A stretch of DNA of 64,000 bases from Saccharothrix algeriensis (GTDB lineage Bacteria; Actinomycetota; Actinomycetes; Mycobacteriales; Pseudonocardiaceae). The stretch spans positions 1,116,001-1,180,000 of the forward strand of contig NZ_JAFBCL010000001.1 of NCBI RefSeq assembly GCF_016907655.1. Direction: 5' to 3'. The notes below the pieces were generated by a model. That model was given only the letters and a program-made list of their open reading frames with translations, did no database searches and was not told the DNA's origin. Shown piece after piece: positions 24,328-33,380 of this stretch; the stretch's first letter is position 1; the number at the start of each line of letters is the position of its first letter. Position numbers and translations under genes: made by a program.

Positions 24328-24995
24328 TCGCCGGCGGTCATCGTGCCGTCGGGGTGGAAGCGCAGCTTCGGGCTGGGGCTGCGGGCGATGGACTCGAACA
24401 TCACCAGGTCGGCGGGCGTGGTCGGCTGCCAGTACATGTGGGCGCCGTGGGTGACGCCCATGTCCAGGTCGATCATGGTCGCCACGGCCCGGTCGTAGCG
24501 CCGCTCGGTCAGCGCCCGGCCGCCGGAGGCGTGGATGTCGAACACGTCGTGGTCGCCGGTCAGCGGGCGCAGCCACCCCCGCCGGTCGTAACCGTGGACC
24601 ACGCCGTCCCGCACCAGGTATTCACCGCGGCGTTCCAATTGGGCCATCTTGGGTCCCAGCGCCGTGAACTCCTCGCGCCGCTGGGCGAAGCGGGCGAGCA
24701 GCCGCTCGGTGACGCCGTGGCGCGGTAACCGCGGCCGGAAGAAGCCGACCAGCCCGCGGTGCCGGACCCGCGCGCCCAGTCGGACGTCCAGGTCGTCGAT
24801 CGTCTTGGCCTTGACCGGAGCGGGCTTGGGCAGCGCGCCGTCGCGCAGCCACGCCACGGCGTGCGGGTTGGTCGCCCGCACGTCGATGACGAGGTCCTGC
24901 TCCGCGGCCACCTGCTGGAATTTTCGGGCGTGCTCGGTGGGCATGCCGAAGACGGGCTCCACCGATGCCAGGGGGAAGAGGTGATCAGTGCGCAC
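24237..24995 (-). CDS. anthrax edema-factor-like adenylyl cyclase domain protein
   Basis: 252 residues from a GTG at 24995, no Shine-Dalgarno, possibly leaderless. FGMPTEHARKFQQVAAEQDL aligns with the PEHADAFKKIARELN region of edema factor and ExoY. The catalytic set is partly kept: R40 (EF R329), K57 (K346), K64 (K353), the metal ligands D148 and D150 in LTGDHDVF (D491/D493) and H183 in VTHGAH (H577). The catalytic-base His (EF H351) is K62 here, and N583 is lost. No secretion signal or extra toxin domain is present, so it would act in the producing cell unless exported by an unrecognised route. It could be a nucleotidyl cyclase with altered activity or an inactive relative. Alignment is from memory of the family. 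Confidence 0.75.
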   Translation of the reverse strand: MRTDHLFPLASVEPVFGMPTEHARKFQQVAAEQDLVIDVRATNPHAVAWLRDGALPKPAPVKAKTIDDLDVRLGARVRHRGLVGFFRPRLPRHGVTERLLARFAQRREEFTALGPKMAQLERRGEYLVRDGVVHGYDRRGWLRPLTGDHDVFDIHASGGRALTERRYDRAVATMIDLDMGVTHGAHMYWQPTTPADLVMFESIARSPSPKLRFHPDGTMTAGDYRRPDAGTNVITRPATADRPYATVSSVGS

Positions 24996-25057
24996 GGGTA
25001 TTAAGGTCCGCCCCCGATAGGGGTGCGACAGAGCGCCGGGTCCGGTTAGCTCTTGAC

Positions 25058-25558
25058 GTGACTCCTGGCGAACTGATCGGGCTGCTGGCCGACCCCGTCC
25101 GGTTGCGGGTGGTGTCCGCGCTGGTCCTGGGGGCCCGGAGCCCGGCGGAGGTGGTCGGGATGACCGGTGTGGACGCCCGGCGGGTGGACGGCGCGCTGCG
25201 CAGGCTCCGCGCCTCCGGGCTGGTCGCCGGGCAGCCCGGCGAGATGCTGGTCCGCCAGGATCTGTTCGAACAGGCCGGTCGGGTGCCGCGCCCGCCCGCT
25301 GATCCGTTCCTGCGGGACGGTCGCCTGCTCAGGCTGCCCGCGCAGCGCGGGCGGCGGCGCGCGGTGCTGGAGCGGGTGTGCGTGGTGTTCGAACCGGGCC
25401 GGCACTACTCCGAGCGCGAGGTGACGGACCTGCTGCGCGGGTGGTGCGACGGGGGCGAGGTCGACCACGTGACGGTGCGCCGGTACCTCGTGGACGAAGG
25501 GCTGCTCGACCGGGCGGACGGGCGGTACTGGCGCTCCGGCGGCCCGGTCGAGGTCTGA
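25058..25558 (+). CDS. winged-helix regulator with DUF2087 domain
   Basis: 166 residues from GTG 25058. The N-terminal winged helix (ELIGLLADPVRLRVVSALVL) is of ArsR type. The C-terminal RVCVVFEPGRHYSEREVTDL, then VRRYLVDEGLLDRADGRYWR is the DUF2087 signature. It is divergent from the cyclase-like gene with only 62 bases between starts, so it may regulate that gene. Ligand unknown. Confidence 0.87.
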   Translation: MTPGELIGLLADPVRLRVVSALVLGARSPAEVVGMTGVDARRVDGALRRLRASGLVAGQPGEMLVRQDLFEQAGRVPRPPADPFLRDGRLLRLPAQRGRRRAVLERVCVVFEPGRHYSEREVTDLLRGWCDGGEVDHVTVRRYLVDEGLLDRADGRYWRSGGPVEV

Positions 25559-25957
25559 GGGCGGGGCTCCGGCGGACTCGGCCTCGGGCCGGGGCTCGGC
25601 CGGGCAGGCGGGGCCGGCGGGAGCGGGTGGTTCCGGCGGTCCGACGGGGCAGGCGGGTCCGGCCGGGCAGGCGGGGTAGGCAGGCAGGCGGCCCCGGCGG
25701 GGGCGGCCGTGCGGGCACGGGGACGGGTGGGTCCCCGGAGGGAGCGGGCAGGCCCCGGGAGCGGGCCGGATCGGCGGCGCGGGTGGACCCGGTGGGGGCG
25801 GGTGGCGCTCCGGCCCGCTCGGCGGCCCGGGGCGGCCGGAGCGGATCGGCCGGGACCCGAGCGGCCGGGCCCGAGCGGCCGGCCCGAGAGGTCTGGACCA
25901 GAGCGCCCGGGACCGGAGGAGCCGGGCCGGAGCGCCCCGAGCCGGGGGTCGGGCGGC
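25559..25957. other. low-complexity GC-rich spacer with degenerate short repeats
   Basis: About 400 bases made almost only of short G-rich modules such as GGGCAGGCGGGG, GGCCGGGCC and GAGCGGCCGG in varying order on the + strand. No credible gene on either strand. It separates the convergent DUF2087 and aldo/keto reductase genes and may work as a transcription barrier; otherwise nothing is recognisable. Confidence 0.6.
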
Positions 25958-26779
25958 TCAGTTCACCTCGTCCGGGTGCGGCCCGACCCGCTGACCGGTG
26001 TCCAGGGTCGCGATGCGGTCCAGGTCGCCCTGGTCCAGCTCGAAGTCGAACACGGCGAAGTTCTCCGCGATCCGGCTCGGCGTGACGGACTTGGGGATCA
26101 CCACGTTGCCCAGCTGGAGGTGCCAGCGCAGCACGACCTGCGCCGGGGTGCGGCCGTGCTTGTCGGCGATCCCGGTCAGCACCTCCTCGCGCAGCAGGTC
26201 GCCGCCCTGGGCCAGCGGGCTCCAAGCCTCCGTGGCGATGCCGTGCTCGGCGTGGAAGCGGCGCAGCTCCTCCTGCGGGAGCCGGGGGTGCAGCTCGACC
26301 TGGTTGACGGCGGGCACGGTGTCGGTCGCCTCGATCACCTTCTCCAGGTGGGCGGGCTGGAAGTTGGACACGCCGATCGCCCGCACCCGGCCGTCCGCGA
26401 GCAGCTTGCCCAGCGCGCGCCAGCTGTCGACGTACCGGTCGCGCGCGGCGGCGGGCCAGTGGATCAGGTAGAGGTCGAGCTGCTCCAGGCCGAGCTTGCC
26501 CATGCTGGTGTCGAACGCGCGCAGCGCCTCGTCGTAGCCCTGGTCGGTGTTCCACAGCTTGGTGGTGACGAACAGCTCGTCCCGCGCGACGCCGGACGCG
26601 GCGAGCGCCCGGCCGACGGGCTCCTCGTTGCCGTAGATCGCGGCGGTGTCGATGCTGCGGTAGCCCACCCGCAACGCCTCGGCGACCGCGTCCTCGGTGT
26701 CCTGAGTGGACACCTGGAACACGCCGAAACCGAGCTGCGGCATGGTCACGCCGTTGTTCAGGGTGATGGTATTCGTCAT
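25958..26779 (-). CDS. aldo/keto reductase
   Basis: 273 residues from an ATG. The catalytic tetrad is visible: D44 and Y49 in RSIDTAAIYGNE, K74 in VTTKLWN and H107 in LYLIHWP. IGVSNFQPAHLE and VVIPKSVTPSRIAENF (NADPH-binding loop) follow. It resembles AKR5/2,5-diketo-gluconate reductase-like enzymes: an NADPH-dependent carbonyl reductase of broad specificity in the cytoplasm. Divergent from the winged-helix gene. Confidence 0.95.
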   Translation of the reverse strand: MTNTITLNNGVTMPQLGFGVFQVSTQDTEDAVAEALRVGYRSIDTAAIYGNEEPVGRALAASGVARDELFVTTKLWNTDQGYDEALRAFDTSMGKLGLEQLDLYLIHWPAAARDRYVDSWRALGKLLADGRVRAIGVSNFQPAHLEKVIEATDTVPAVNQVELHPRLPQEELRRFHAEHGIATEAWSPLAQGGDLLREEVLTGIADKHGRTPAQVVLRWHLQLGNVVIPKSVTPSRIAENFAVFDFELDQGDLDRIATLDTGQRVGPHPDEVN

Positions 26780-26861
26780 GACCCCATCATGCCCGCTGTC
26801 AACGGCTCCCACGTCCTGGACGGCGTTGACGCCCCTTCCGCGCGGCTGGTCCGATGCACGG

Positions 26862-27377
26862 GTGGCCGCAGTGCAGGCAATCCCCGACACGACTGCCGAT
26901 GACGTGACGACCGTCGACGTGACCGTCCTCATCCGCCTCAGCGCCCCGACGGCTCAGGTGGTCGACACGGCCGCGCAGTTCGCGGAAGCGCTGCGGACCG
27001 CGCTGGACCTGTCCGACGCCGACGTCGACGTCGTGGTGGAGCTGCCGAGGCCGAGGGCCGAGCCCGAGGTGCGCATCCTCGCGGACTCCCGCCGGGTGCT
27101 GCACCGAGGGGTGGACGTGGAGCTGACCAGGTTGGAGTTCGACCTGCTGCACCACCTGTGCACCCACCCGCACCAGGTGCACCGCCGGACCTCGCTGATG
27201 AGCAGCGTGTGGGGGTCGACCAGTTTCGTCGACACGCGAACGGTGGACGTGCACGTGCGCCGGATTCGCCGGAAACTGGGCGAGGCGGCCTCCCTGATCA
27301 CCACGGTGCGCGGTGTCGGATACCGGATGGACAGCCCTCTCGCGGTTTCGGTGGAACACGACGCACTGGCAGTCTGA
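26862..27377 (+). CDS. winged-helix DNA-binding protein of OmpR/PhoB type without receiver
   Basis: About 171 residues; the start is uncertain (GTG 26862 or 26871). The last 100 residues form an OmpR-type winged helix: ELTRLEFDLLHHLCTHPHQV, RTSLMSSVWG, then TRTVDVHVRRIRRKLGE and TTVRGVGYRMD. The N-terminal 70 residues (VDVTVLIRLSAPTAQVVDTA) are not a receiver domain: no phospho-acceptor Asp motif. Such orphan regulators are frequent in Pseudonocardiales. The repeated structured element begins two bases after its stop. Confidence 0.87.
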   Translation: MAAVQAIPDTTADDVTTVDVTVLIRLSAPTAQVVDTAAQFAEALRTALDLSDADVDVVVELPRPRAEPEVRILADSRRVLHRGVDVELTRLEFDLLHHLCTHPHQVHRRTSLMSSVWGSTSFVDTRTVDVHVRRIRRKLGEAASLITTVRGVGYRMDSPLAVSVEHDALAV

Positions 27378-27378
27378 T

Positions 27379-27440
27379 TGCGCTTCGCACGCAGCGGCGC
27401 CGCATCTCGTGCGCTTAGCACGAAGCGGTGCTGCACTTCG
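27379..27440. repeat. two tandem 31-base repeats leading into the structured element
   Basis: 27379-27409 and 27410-27440 are 31-base units sharing the pattern TGCGCTTnGCACGnAGCGG followed by a GC(T/C)GC(A/C) core and TCG. Each contains small hairpins such as GTGC/GCAC. Related units precede the second structured element at 60224-60315. Confidence 0.7.
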
Positions 27441-27458
27441 TGCACACACCGGTCGCTT

Positions 27459-27590
27459 CGTGTTCTCCTCCCCGTACGGCCTGGGCGCAGCCCAATCAGA
27501 TTCGTCCGGGGGTGTCAAGCACGCTTTACCGCTTGACACCCCCGGACGAATCTGATTGCCTTCGGCAGGCCGTGCGGGGAGGAGAACACG
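27459..27590. repeat. palindromic unit A, four-way-junction fold (copy 1)
   Basis: The outer stem pairs 27459-27483 with 27566-27590 (25 bp, one G-T). Inside are a mini-hairpin GGC-GCA-GCC (27484-27492), a perfect 27-bp central stem (27494-27520 with 27531-27557) capped by a 10-base loop, and a second mini-hairpin GCC-TTC-GGC (27558-27566) containing the very stable C(UUCG)G tetraloop. The result is a cruciform with four helices. Confidence 0.85.
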
Positions 27591-27757
27591 ACCGCTGTTT
27601 CTTTTCCTCCTCCTTGGGGGCCTCTCGGCCGCTCTTCATACTTGTGTCCTGCACGGATCCAGGTGAGATTCGGTGCTGTGCCGCCCGAGGCTGAAGGGAT
27701 TAAAAGAGTCCTCGCCGGACAGGCAGGCCGCCAAGGAGGAGGAAGAGCAAGAGCGGT

Positions 27758-27882
27758 CGTGTTCTCCCCGCATGGCCTGTCAAAGACGACCATGCTTTCT
27801 TGGGGGGTGCAAGCGAAAAGCGTGCTTGCACCCCCCAAGAAAGCATGGTAGCCCTCCGGGCAGGCCATACGGGGAGAACACG
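27758..27882. repeat. palindromic unit B, four-way-junction fold (copy 1)
   Basis: The outer stem pairs 27758-27779 with 27861-27882 (22 bp, one mismatch). Mini-hairpins are GTC-AAA-GAC (27779-27787) and GCCC-TCC-GGGC (27851-27861). The central stem 27789-27814 with 27824-27849 is a perfect 26 bp with loop GAAAAGCGT. Same architecture as unit A but inverted and with different arm sequences. Confidence 0.85.
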
Positions 27883-27998
27883 AAGGCACCGGTCTGCACG
27901 GGGCGTGCGGAAAAGACGAAAGCTGAAAGCTGGAGCGCAAGGTTTGCGGTGCGGGGGGTGAGGGTGGTGGTTGTGTGGAGTGGTGGTGGGGAGGTCGG

Positions 27999-28847
27999 TT
28001 AGCTCAGTAAGGCGATCTGGCGTTCCACCTCGGGGGGAAGTCTGCGGCGGTGGCGGGCTACTGCCGGTAGGCGGGCGGCGGCTGCGGCCAGGGCTGCTCG
28101 GGCGTCCTGGTCGGACAGGGCTCGGCGGGCGAGGGTGAGGGCGTCGCCCAGTGCCCGGGGCAGGGGGCGGCGCAGCCAGGTGGTGAGCAGGTCGTTGCGC
28201 AGTTCGGTGCGGCGGCCGGTGGCGCTGGGCGGGCGGGAGCGGGACGGGTGGTGGTGGGCCACGACGTCGGGCACGTAGGCGCACGCCCAGCCGGCCGCGG
28301 CCAGGTCCCACGAGAACAGGCGCTCCTCGCCCCGGAAGAACAGCACCGGGTGGAAGCCGCCGACGCGCAGGAAGGCCGTGCGCCGCACGATCGCCCCGCA
28401 GCACAGGAAGCCGAGCACCGCCGGACCGGGCAGGTCCGGTGGTGTGCCGAGGGCGGAGTCGGCCATGATCGCGCACATCGGGTCGGTGCGGCCCTCGGGT
28501 TCGACCAGGGTGCGCGCGGCGACCAGGCCGAGCCTCGGGTGCTGCTCGAACAGCGCCTCGGCGCGGGTGACGGCGTCGGGCGCCCACCAGGAGTCGTCGT
28601 CGCTGAACGCCACGTAGGGCGTCCGGGCGTGGCGCACGCCCCGGTTGCGGGCGAGTGCGCCCTCGTTGCGGCCCAGCGGCAGCACCTCGACCTCGGGGAA
28701 GTCCCTGGCGACGCGGTCCACCGTGTCGTCGGACGAGCCGTTGTCCACCACCACGATCGGTACGGCCAAGGCCCTGAGGTGGGTCAACGTGCGGGTCAGC
28801 TCCTCGGCTCGGTCACGGGTCGCGATCACCACCGTCGTATCCGCCAC
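27999..28847 (-). CDS. GT2-family glycosyltransferase
   Basis: 282 residues from GTG/ATG near 28847. VVIATRDRAEELTRTLTHLR, VVVDNGSSDDT and YVAFSDDDSWWAPDA (the DxD-like metal/nucleotide-sugar site) define a GT-A fold of family 2. The C-terminal third is helical and basic with no membrane spans. It is divergent from the UDP-glucuronate decarboxylase-like gene and belongs with the envelope-glycan genes; donor and acceptor unknown. Confidence 0.92.
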   Translation of the reverse strand: MADTTVVIATRDRAEELTRTLTHLRALAVPIVVVDNGSSDDTVDRVARDFPEVEVLPLGRNEGALARNRGVRHARTPYVAFSDDDSWWAPDAVTRAEALFEQHPRLGLVAARTLVEPEGRTDPMCAIMADSALGTPPDLPGPAVLGFLCCGAIVRRTAFLRVGGFHPVLFFRGEERLFSWDLAAAGWACAYVPDVVAHHHPSRSRPPSATGRRTELRNDLLTTWLRRPLPRALGDALTLARRALSDQDARAALAAAAARLPAVARHRRRLPPEVERQIALLS

Positions 28848-28908
28848 CGCTGGGTATTACCCCCGGGAGAAGTGGTTACACCCGGATTCCACGGGTAGGC
28901 CCTTCGAC

Positions 28909-29829
<921 letters not shown>

Positions 29830-29860
29830 TGCCCGGCCAACGGACGAAAGGGGAACAACC

Positions 29861-31477
29861 GTGCGCGTGCTCGGAATCAACGCCGTCTTCCACGACCCGG
29901 CGGCGGCGCTGGTGGTCGACGGCAGGATCGTGGCCGCCGCCGAGGAGGAGCGCTTCTCCCGCCGCAAGCACGGCAAGCGGCCGGTGCCGTTCTCGACGTG
30001 GGAGCTGCCGGAGCAGGCCGCCCGCTGGTGCCTGGCGCACGCGGGCCTGACCCCCGGAGACCTGGACGCGGTCGCCTACTCCTACGACCCGTCGATGGCG
30101 CTGCCCGACAGCGACGTGCCGTGGGAGGACCTGCGCACCGAGTACGCCCGCCGCGCGCCGCAGTTCCTGGCCACCGCCCTGCCGGGGCTCGACCCGGCGA
30201 TCGTGCGGTTCGTGCCGCACCACGTGGCGCACGCGGGTTCCACCGGGCTGGCCGCGCCGTTCGGCGGCGACTGCGCGGTGCTGGTGTCCGACGGCCGGGG
30301 CGAGTGCGGCTCGCACCTGGCCGGCAGCTACCGCGGCCACCGGCTGGAAACCCTTGCCGCGCAGCAGCTCCCCCACTCGCTCGGGCTGCTCTACGAGGAC
30401 CTGACCGAGCACCTGGGCTTCCTGCGCTCCAGCGACGAGTACAAGGTGATGGCGCTGGCGTCCTACGCCTCGCCCGTGCACCTGGACCTGATGCGCGAGC
30501 ACATCCGGGCGACCGGGGACGGCGGTTTCCACGTGGCGCCGGTCGACTGGGCCACCCTGGCCAAGCGCCGGGGGCCGGACGAGGAGGTGACCCGCGAGCA
30601 CGCGGAGCTGGCGGCCAGCGTGCAGGTCCGGGTGGAGGAGGTGCTGCTGGACCTGGTGCGGTGGCTGCACGAGCGGACCGGCCAGCGGCGGCTGACCATG
30701 GCGGGCGGTGTCGCGCTGAACTGCGTGGCCAACACGCGGATCTTCGCCGAGGGCCCGTTCGACGAGGTGTGGGTGCAGCCGGCGGCCGGTGACGCGGGCA
30801 CCGCGCTGGGCGCGGCGCTGCACGTCGTGGCGCACGAGGGCGAGCCGGCCGCGGCGATGCCGGGCGCGGACCTGGGCCGCGGCTGGACCGACGACGAGAT
30901 CGAGGAGTACCTGCGGCGGGCCAGGATCGCCTACGAGGAGCCGGCCGACGTCGCCGCGGCGGTGGCCGAGGCGTTGGCGGACAACCAGGTGGTGGCGTGG
31001 TTCCAGGGCCGCAGCGAGTACGGGCCGCGCGCGCTGGGCCGCCGCTCGCTGCTGGCCAACCCGTGCTTCGCGGAGAACCTGGCCCGGCTCAACGACGTCA
31101 AGGGGCGCGAGCAGTTCCGGCCGGTCGCGCCGATGGTGCTGGCCGACCGGGCGCGGGAGCTGTTCACCCGCGGCCCGATCCCCAGCCCCTACATGCTGTT
31201 CGTGCACGACGTCCGTCCGGAGTGGAAGGACCGCATCCCGGCGGTGGTCCACGTGGACGGCACCGCTCGGGTGCAGACGGTCGACCCGGCGCAGGAGCCG
31301 CTGATGGCGCGGGTGCTGACCGGTTTCGCCGAGCGCACCGGGGTGCCGGTCGTGGTGAACACCAGCCTCAACACCGCCGGCAGGCCGATGGTGGACGACC
31401 CGCGCGACGCGCTGGAGTGCTTCGGCTCCGCGCCGGTCGACCTGCTGGCCATCGGGCGATTCGTGGTGCGCCGATGA
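29861..31477 (+). CDS. carbamoyltransferase of the NodU/CmcH/TobZ family
   Basis: 538 residues, GTG start with AAAGGGG upstream. The N-terminal YrdC/Kae1-like part opens MRVLGINAVFHDPAAALVVDG; metal-binding HHVAHA is at about 117-122 in VPHHVAHAGS, then GGVALNCVANT. The C-terminal part includes FQGRSEYGPRALGRRSLLAN and VNTSLNTAGRPMV. The family transfers carbamoyl from carbamoyl phosphate via carbamoyl-AMP to a sugar hydroxyl. Within a glycosyltransferase operon it most likely carbamoylates a heptose or other sugar of the surface glycan; antibiotic tailoring is less likely. Confidence 0.94.
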   Translation: MRVLGINAVFHDPAAALVVDGRIVAAAEEERFSRRKHGKRPVPFSTWELPEQAARWCLAHAGLTPGDLDAVAYSYDPSMALPDSDVPWEDLRTEYARRAPQFLATALPGLDPAIVRFVPHHVAHAGSTGLAAPFGGDCAVLVSDGRGECGSHLAGSYRGHRLETLAAQQLPHSLGLLYEDLTEHLGFLRSSDEYKVMALASYASPVHLDLMREHIRATGDGGFHVAPVDWATLAKRRGPDEEVTREHAELAASVQVRVEEVLLDLVRWLHERTGQRRLTMAGGVALNCVANTRIFAEGPFDEVWVQPAAGDAGTALGAALHVVAHEGEPAAAMPGADLGRGWTDDEIEEYLRRARIAYEEPADVAAAVAEALADNQVVAWFQGRSEYGPRALGRRSLLANPCFAENLARLNDVKGREQFRPVAPMVLADRARELFTRGPIPSPYMLFVHDVRPEWKDRIPAVVHVDGTARVQTVDPAQEPLMARVLTGFAERTGVPVVVNTSLNTAGRPMVDDPRDALECFGSAPVDLLAIGRFVVRR

Positions 31478-32496
31478 ACCCCGGGACGAACCCGGGAACC
31501 AGCCCCGGAACGGACCCGGGAACGAATTCGGGAACCAGCCCGGGGATGAGCCCGGACTACGCGGTGGTGATCCCCACGGTGGGCCGCGACAACCTCGGCG
31601 TCGTGCTGGACGCCCTGGAGCACGGCTCCGGTCCACCGCCGCGCGAGGTGATCGTCGTGGACGACCGGCCGGAGCCGGGGCCGCTGCCGCCGACGCACTC
31701 CGCGCGCGTGCTGCGCAGCGGCGGCAAGGGGCCCGCCGCCGCCCGGAACGCGGGCTGGCGGGCGGCCTGCTGTGAGTGGATCGCCTTCCTGGACGACGAC
31801 GTGGTGCCGCCGCGGGACTGGAAGCTCCGGCTGGCGCGCGACCTGGCCGGGCTGGGCCTGGAGGTCGCCGGGTCGCAGGCCCGGATCGCCGTGCCGCTGC
31901 CGGCGGACCGCAGGCCGACCGACTGGGAGCGCGGCACGGCCGGCCTGGCGGATGCGCTGTGGATCACCGCCGACATGGCCTACCGGCGGGCGGCGCTGGC
32001 CCACGTCGGCGGGTTCGACGAGCGCTTCCCCCGCGCCTACCGGGAGGACGCCGAGCTGGCGCTGCGCCTGCAGGGCCAGGGGTACCGGATCGTGCGCGGC
32101 GACCGGCTGACCACGCACCCGGTGCGGCCCGCGGACTTCCTGGCCAGCCTGCGCCAGCAGCGCGGCAACGCCGACGACGCGCTGATGCGCCGGCTGCTCG
32201 GCGCCGGCTGGCGCTCCCGCATCGGCGGCCACCCGGGGCGGTTGCGCCGGCACGCGGTCACCACCGCGGCGGGCGCGCTGACCGTCCTGCTGGCGCTGGC
32301 CAGGTCGAGGGCGGCGGTCCTGACCGGCGCGGTGTGGGCGGCGCTGACCGCGCGCTTCGCCGCCGAGCGCATCGCGCCCGGTCCGCGGACGCCCGACGAG
32401 GTGCTGCGGATGGTCGTGACCAGCGTGGCCATCCCGCCGGCCGCCTGCGCCCACCGGGTGCGCGGCGAGCTGCGCCACCGGGCGGTGGGCCGATGA
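31474..32496 (+). CDS. GT2-family glycosyltransferase with repetitive N-terminal tail
   Basis: 340 residues from the ATG overlapping the upstream stop (ATGA). YAVVIPTVGRDNLGVVLDAL, VIVVDDRPEP and EWIAFLDDDVVPPRDW give the GT-A fold and DxD; AYREDAELALRLQGQGYRI follows. Residues 1-25 are six to seven copies of an (N/S/D)PGT tetrapeptide encoded by 12-base repeats. ATG 31546, just before the conserved fold, could be the true start. A C-terminal hydrophobic stretch (AAGALTVLLALA) may touch the membrane. Confidence 0.9.
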   Translation: MNPGTNPGTSPGTDPGTNSGTSPGMSPDYAVVIPTVGRDNLGVVLDALEHGSGPPPREVIVVDDRPEPGPLPPTHSARVLRSGGKGPAAARNAGWRAACCEWIAFLDDDVVPPRDWKLRLARDLAGLGLEVAGSQARIAVPLPADRRPTDWERGTAGLADALWITADMAYRRAALAHVGGFDERFPRAYREDAELALRLQGQGYRIVRGDRLTTHPVRPADFLASLRQQRGNADDALMRRLLGAGWRSRIGGHPGRLRRHAVTTAAGALTVLLALARSRAAVLTGAVWAALTARFAAERIAPGPRTPDEVLRMVVTSVAIPPAACAHRVRGELRHRAVGR

Positions 32497-33380
32497 GGAT
32501 CCTGGTGCTGCGCGCGCTGGGCCTGGGCGACCTGCTGACCGCGGTGCCCGCGCTGCGGGGGCTGCGCCGCGCCCACCCGGACGCGGAGATCGCGCTCGCC
32601 GCGCCGGCGTGGCTGGCCGACGCCGTGGAGCGGGTCGAGGCGGTCGACCGGCTGCTGCCGACCGAGGGCCTGGCCCCGGTGGACTTCCCCCGGCCGGACC
32701 TCGCGGTGAACCTGCACGGCCGCGGCCCGCAGAGCACCGACCTGCTGCGCGTGACCGGGCCGGAGCGGCTCATCGCGCACGGCACGCACGTGCCCTGGCG
32801 GGACGACCAGCACGAGGTGGACCGCTGGTGCCGGCTGCTGATGCTGCACGGCATCCCCTGCGACCCCGACGACCTGCACCTGCCCCGCCCCGAGCGCACC
32901 ACCGGCGACGTCGTGGTGCACCCCGGCGCCAGCCACGGCGCGCGGCGGTGGCCGGTGGAGCGGTTCCGGGCCGTCGTGCGGGAGCTGGGGCCGGCCGCGG
33001 TGGTCACCGGCAGCCCGGCGGAGGCGGACCTGGTGCGCGCGGTCGCGGACGGCCGCGCGCGCACGTCGCTGGGCAGCCTGGCCTCGCTGCTGGACCTGAT
33101 CGCCGGCGCCCGCGCGGTGCTGTGCGGCGACACCGGGGCGGCCCACGTCGCCACCGCCTACCGCACCCCGTCGGTGCTGCTGTTCGGCCCGGTGGCGCCG
33201 GACCGGTGGGGGCCGCGCTCCGGCCCGCACCGCGTCCTGTGGCACGGCTCCACCGGGGACACGTTCGCCGACCGGCCGGACCCCGGCCTGCTGCGGATCA
33301 CGGTCGGGGAAGTCCTCGATGCGATGGGAGGTGTGCCATGGCCCGGATCGGTGTCATCGGCGCGGGCTACGTCGGTCTGA
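32493..33380 (+). CDS. GT9-family (heptosyltransferase-like) glycosyltransferase
   Basis: 295 residues, ATGA overlap with the upstream gene. It begins MRILVLRALGLGDLLTAVPA, the signature of WaaC/WaaF-type GT-B enzymes; VVVHPGASHGARRWPVERF and LCGDTGAAHVATAYRTPSVL complete the ADP-heptose-side fold. In Gram-positives such genes accompany ADP-heptose synthesis, encoded here at 43.6-49 kb. It overlaps the next gene by 43 bases. Confidence 0.9.
   Translation: MRILVLRALGLGDLLTAVPALRGLRRAHPDAEIALAAPAWLADAVERVEAVDRLLPTEGLAPVDFPRPDLAVNLHGRGPQSTDLLRVTGPERLIAHGTHVPWRDDQHEVDRWCRLLMLHGIPCDPDDLHLPRPERTTGDVVVHPGASHGARRWPVERFRAVVRELGPAAVVTGSPAEADLVRAVADGRARTSLGSLASLLDLIAGARAVLCGDTGAAHVATAYRTPSVLLFGPVAPDRWGPRSGPHRVLWHGSTGDTFADRPDPGLLRITVGEVLDAMGGVPWPGSVSSARATSV

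Larger units (their letters stand above)
27410..27909. repeat. copy 1 of a 500-bp structured non-coding element
   Basis: Nearly the same sequence recurs in the same orientation at 60285-60783. It contains a self-palindromic unit A (27459-27590), polypyrimidine and polypurine arms around 27599-27620 and 27730-27750 that pair with each other, a roughly 105-base centre, and a second palindromic unit B (27758-27882), which is a diverged inverted version of A. The element fills the gap between two convergent genes. No transposase, no protein-like frame. Function unknown; a structured RNA, bidirectional terminator or mobile palindrome are options. Confidence 0.85.

Noticed and set aside
27379..27440. 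possible CRISPR repeats
   Set aside because: The 31-base units are contiguous with no spacers and are degenerate; no cas gene is present.
27410..27909. protein-coding or insertion-sequence interpretation of the repeated element
   Set aside because: No frame is conserved between the two copies, frames read as low-complexity Arg/Pro/Ser, and there is no transposase motif or target-site duplication that I can see.
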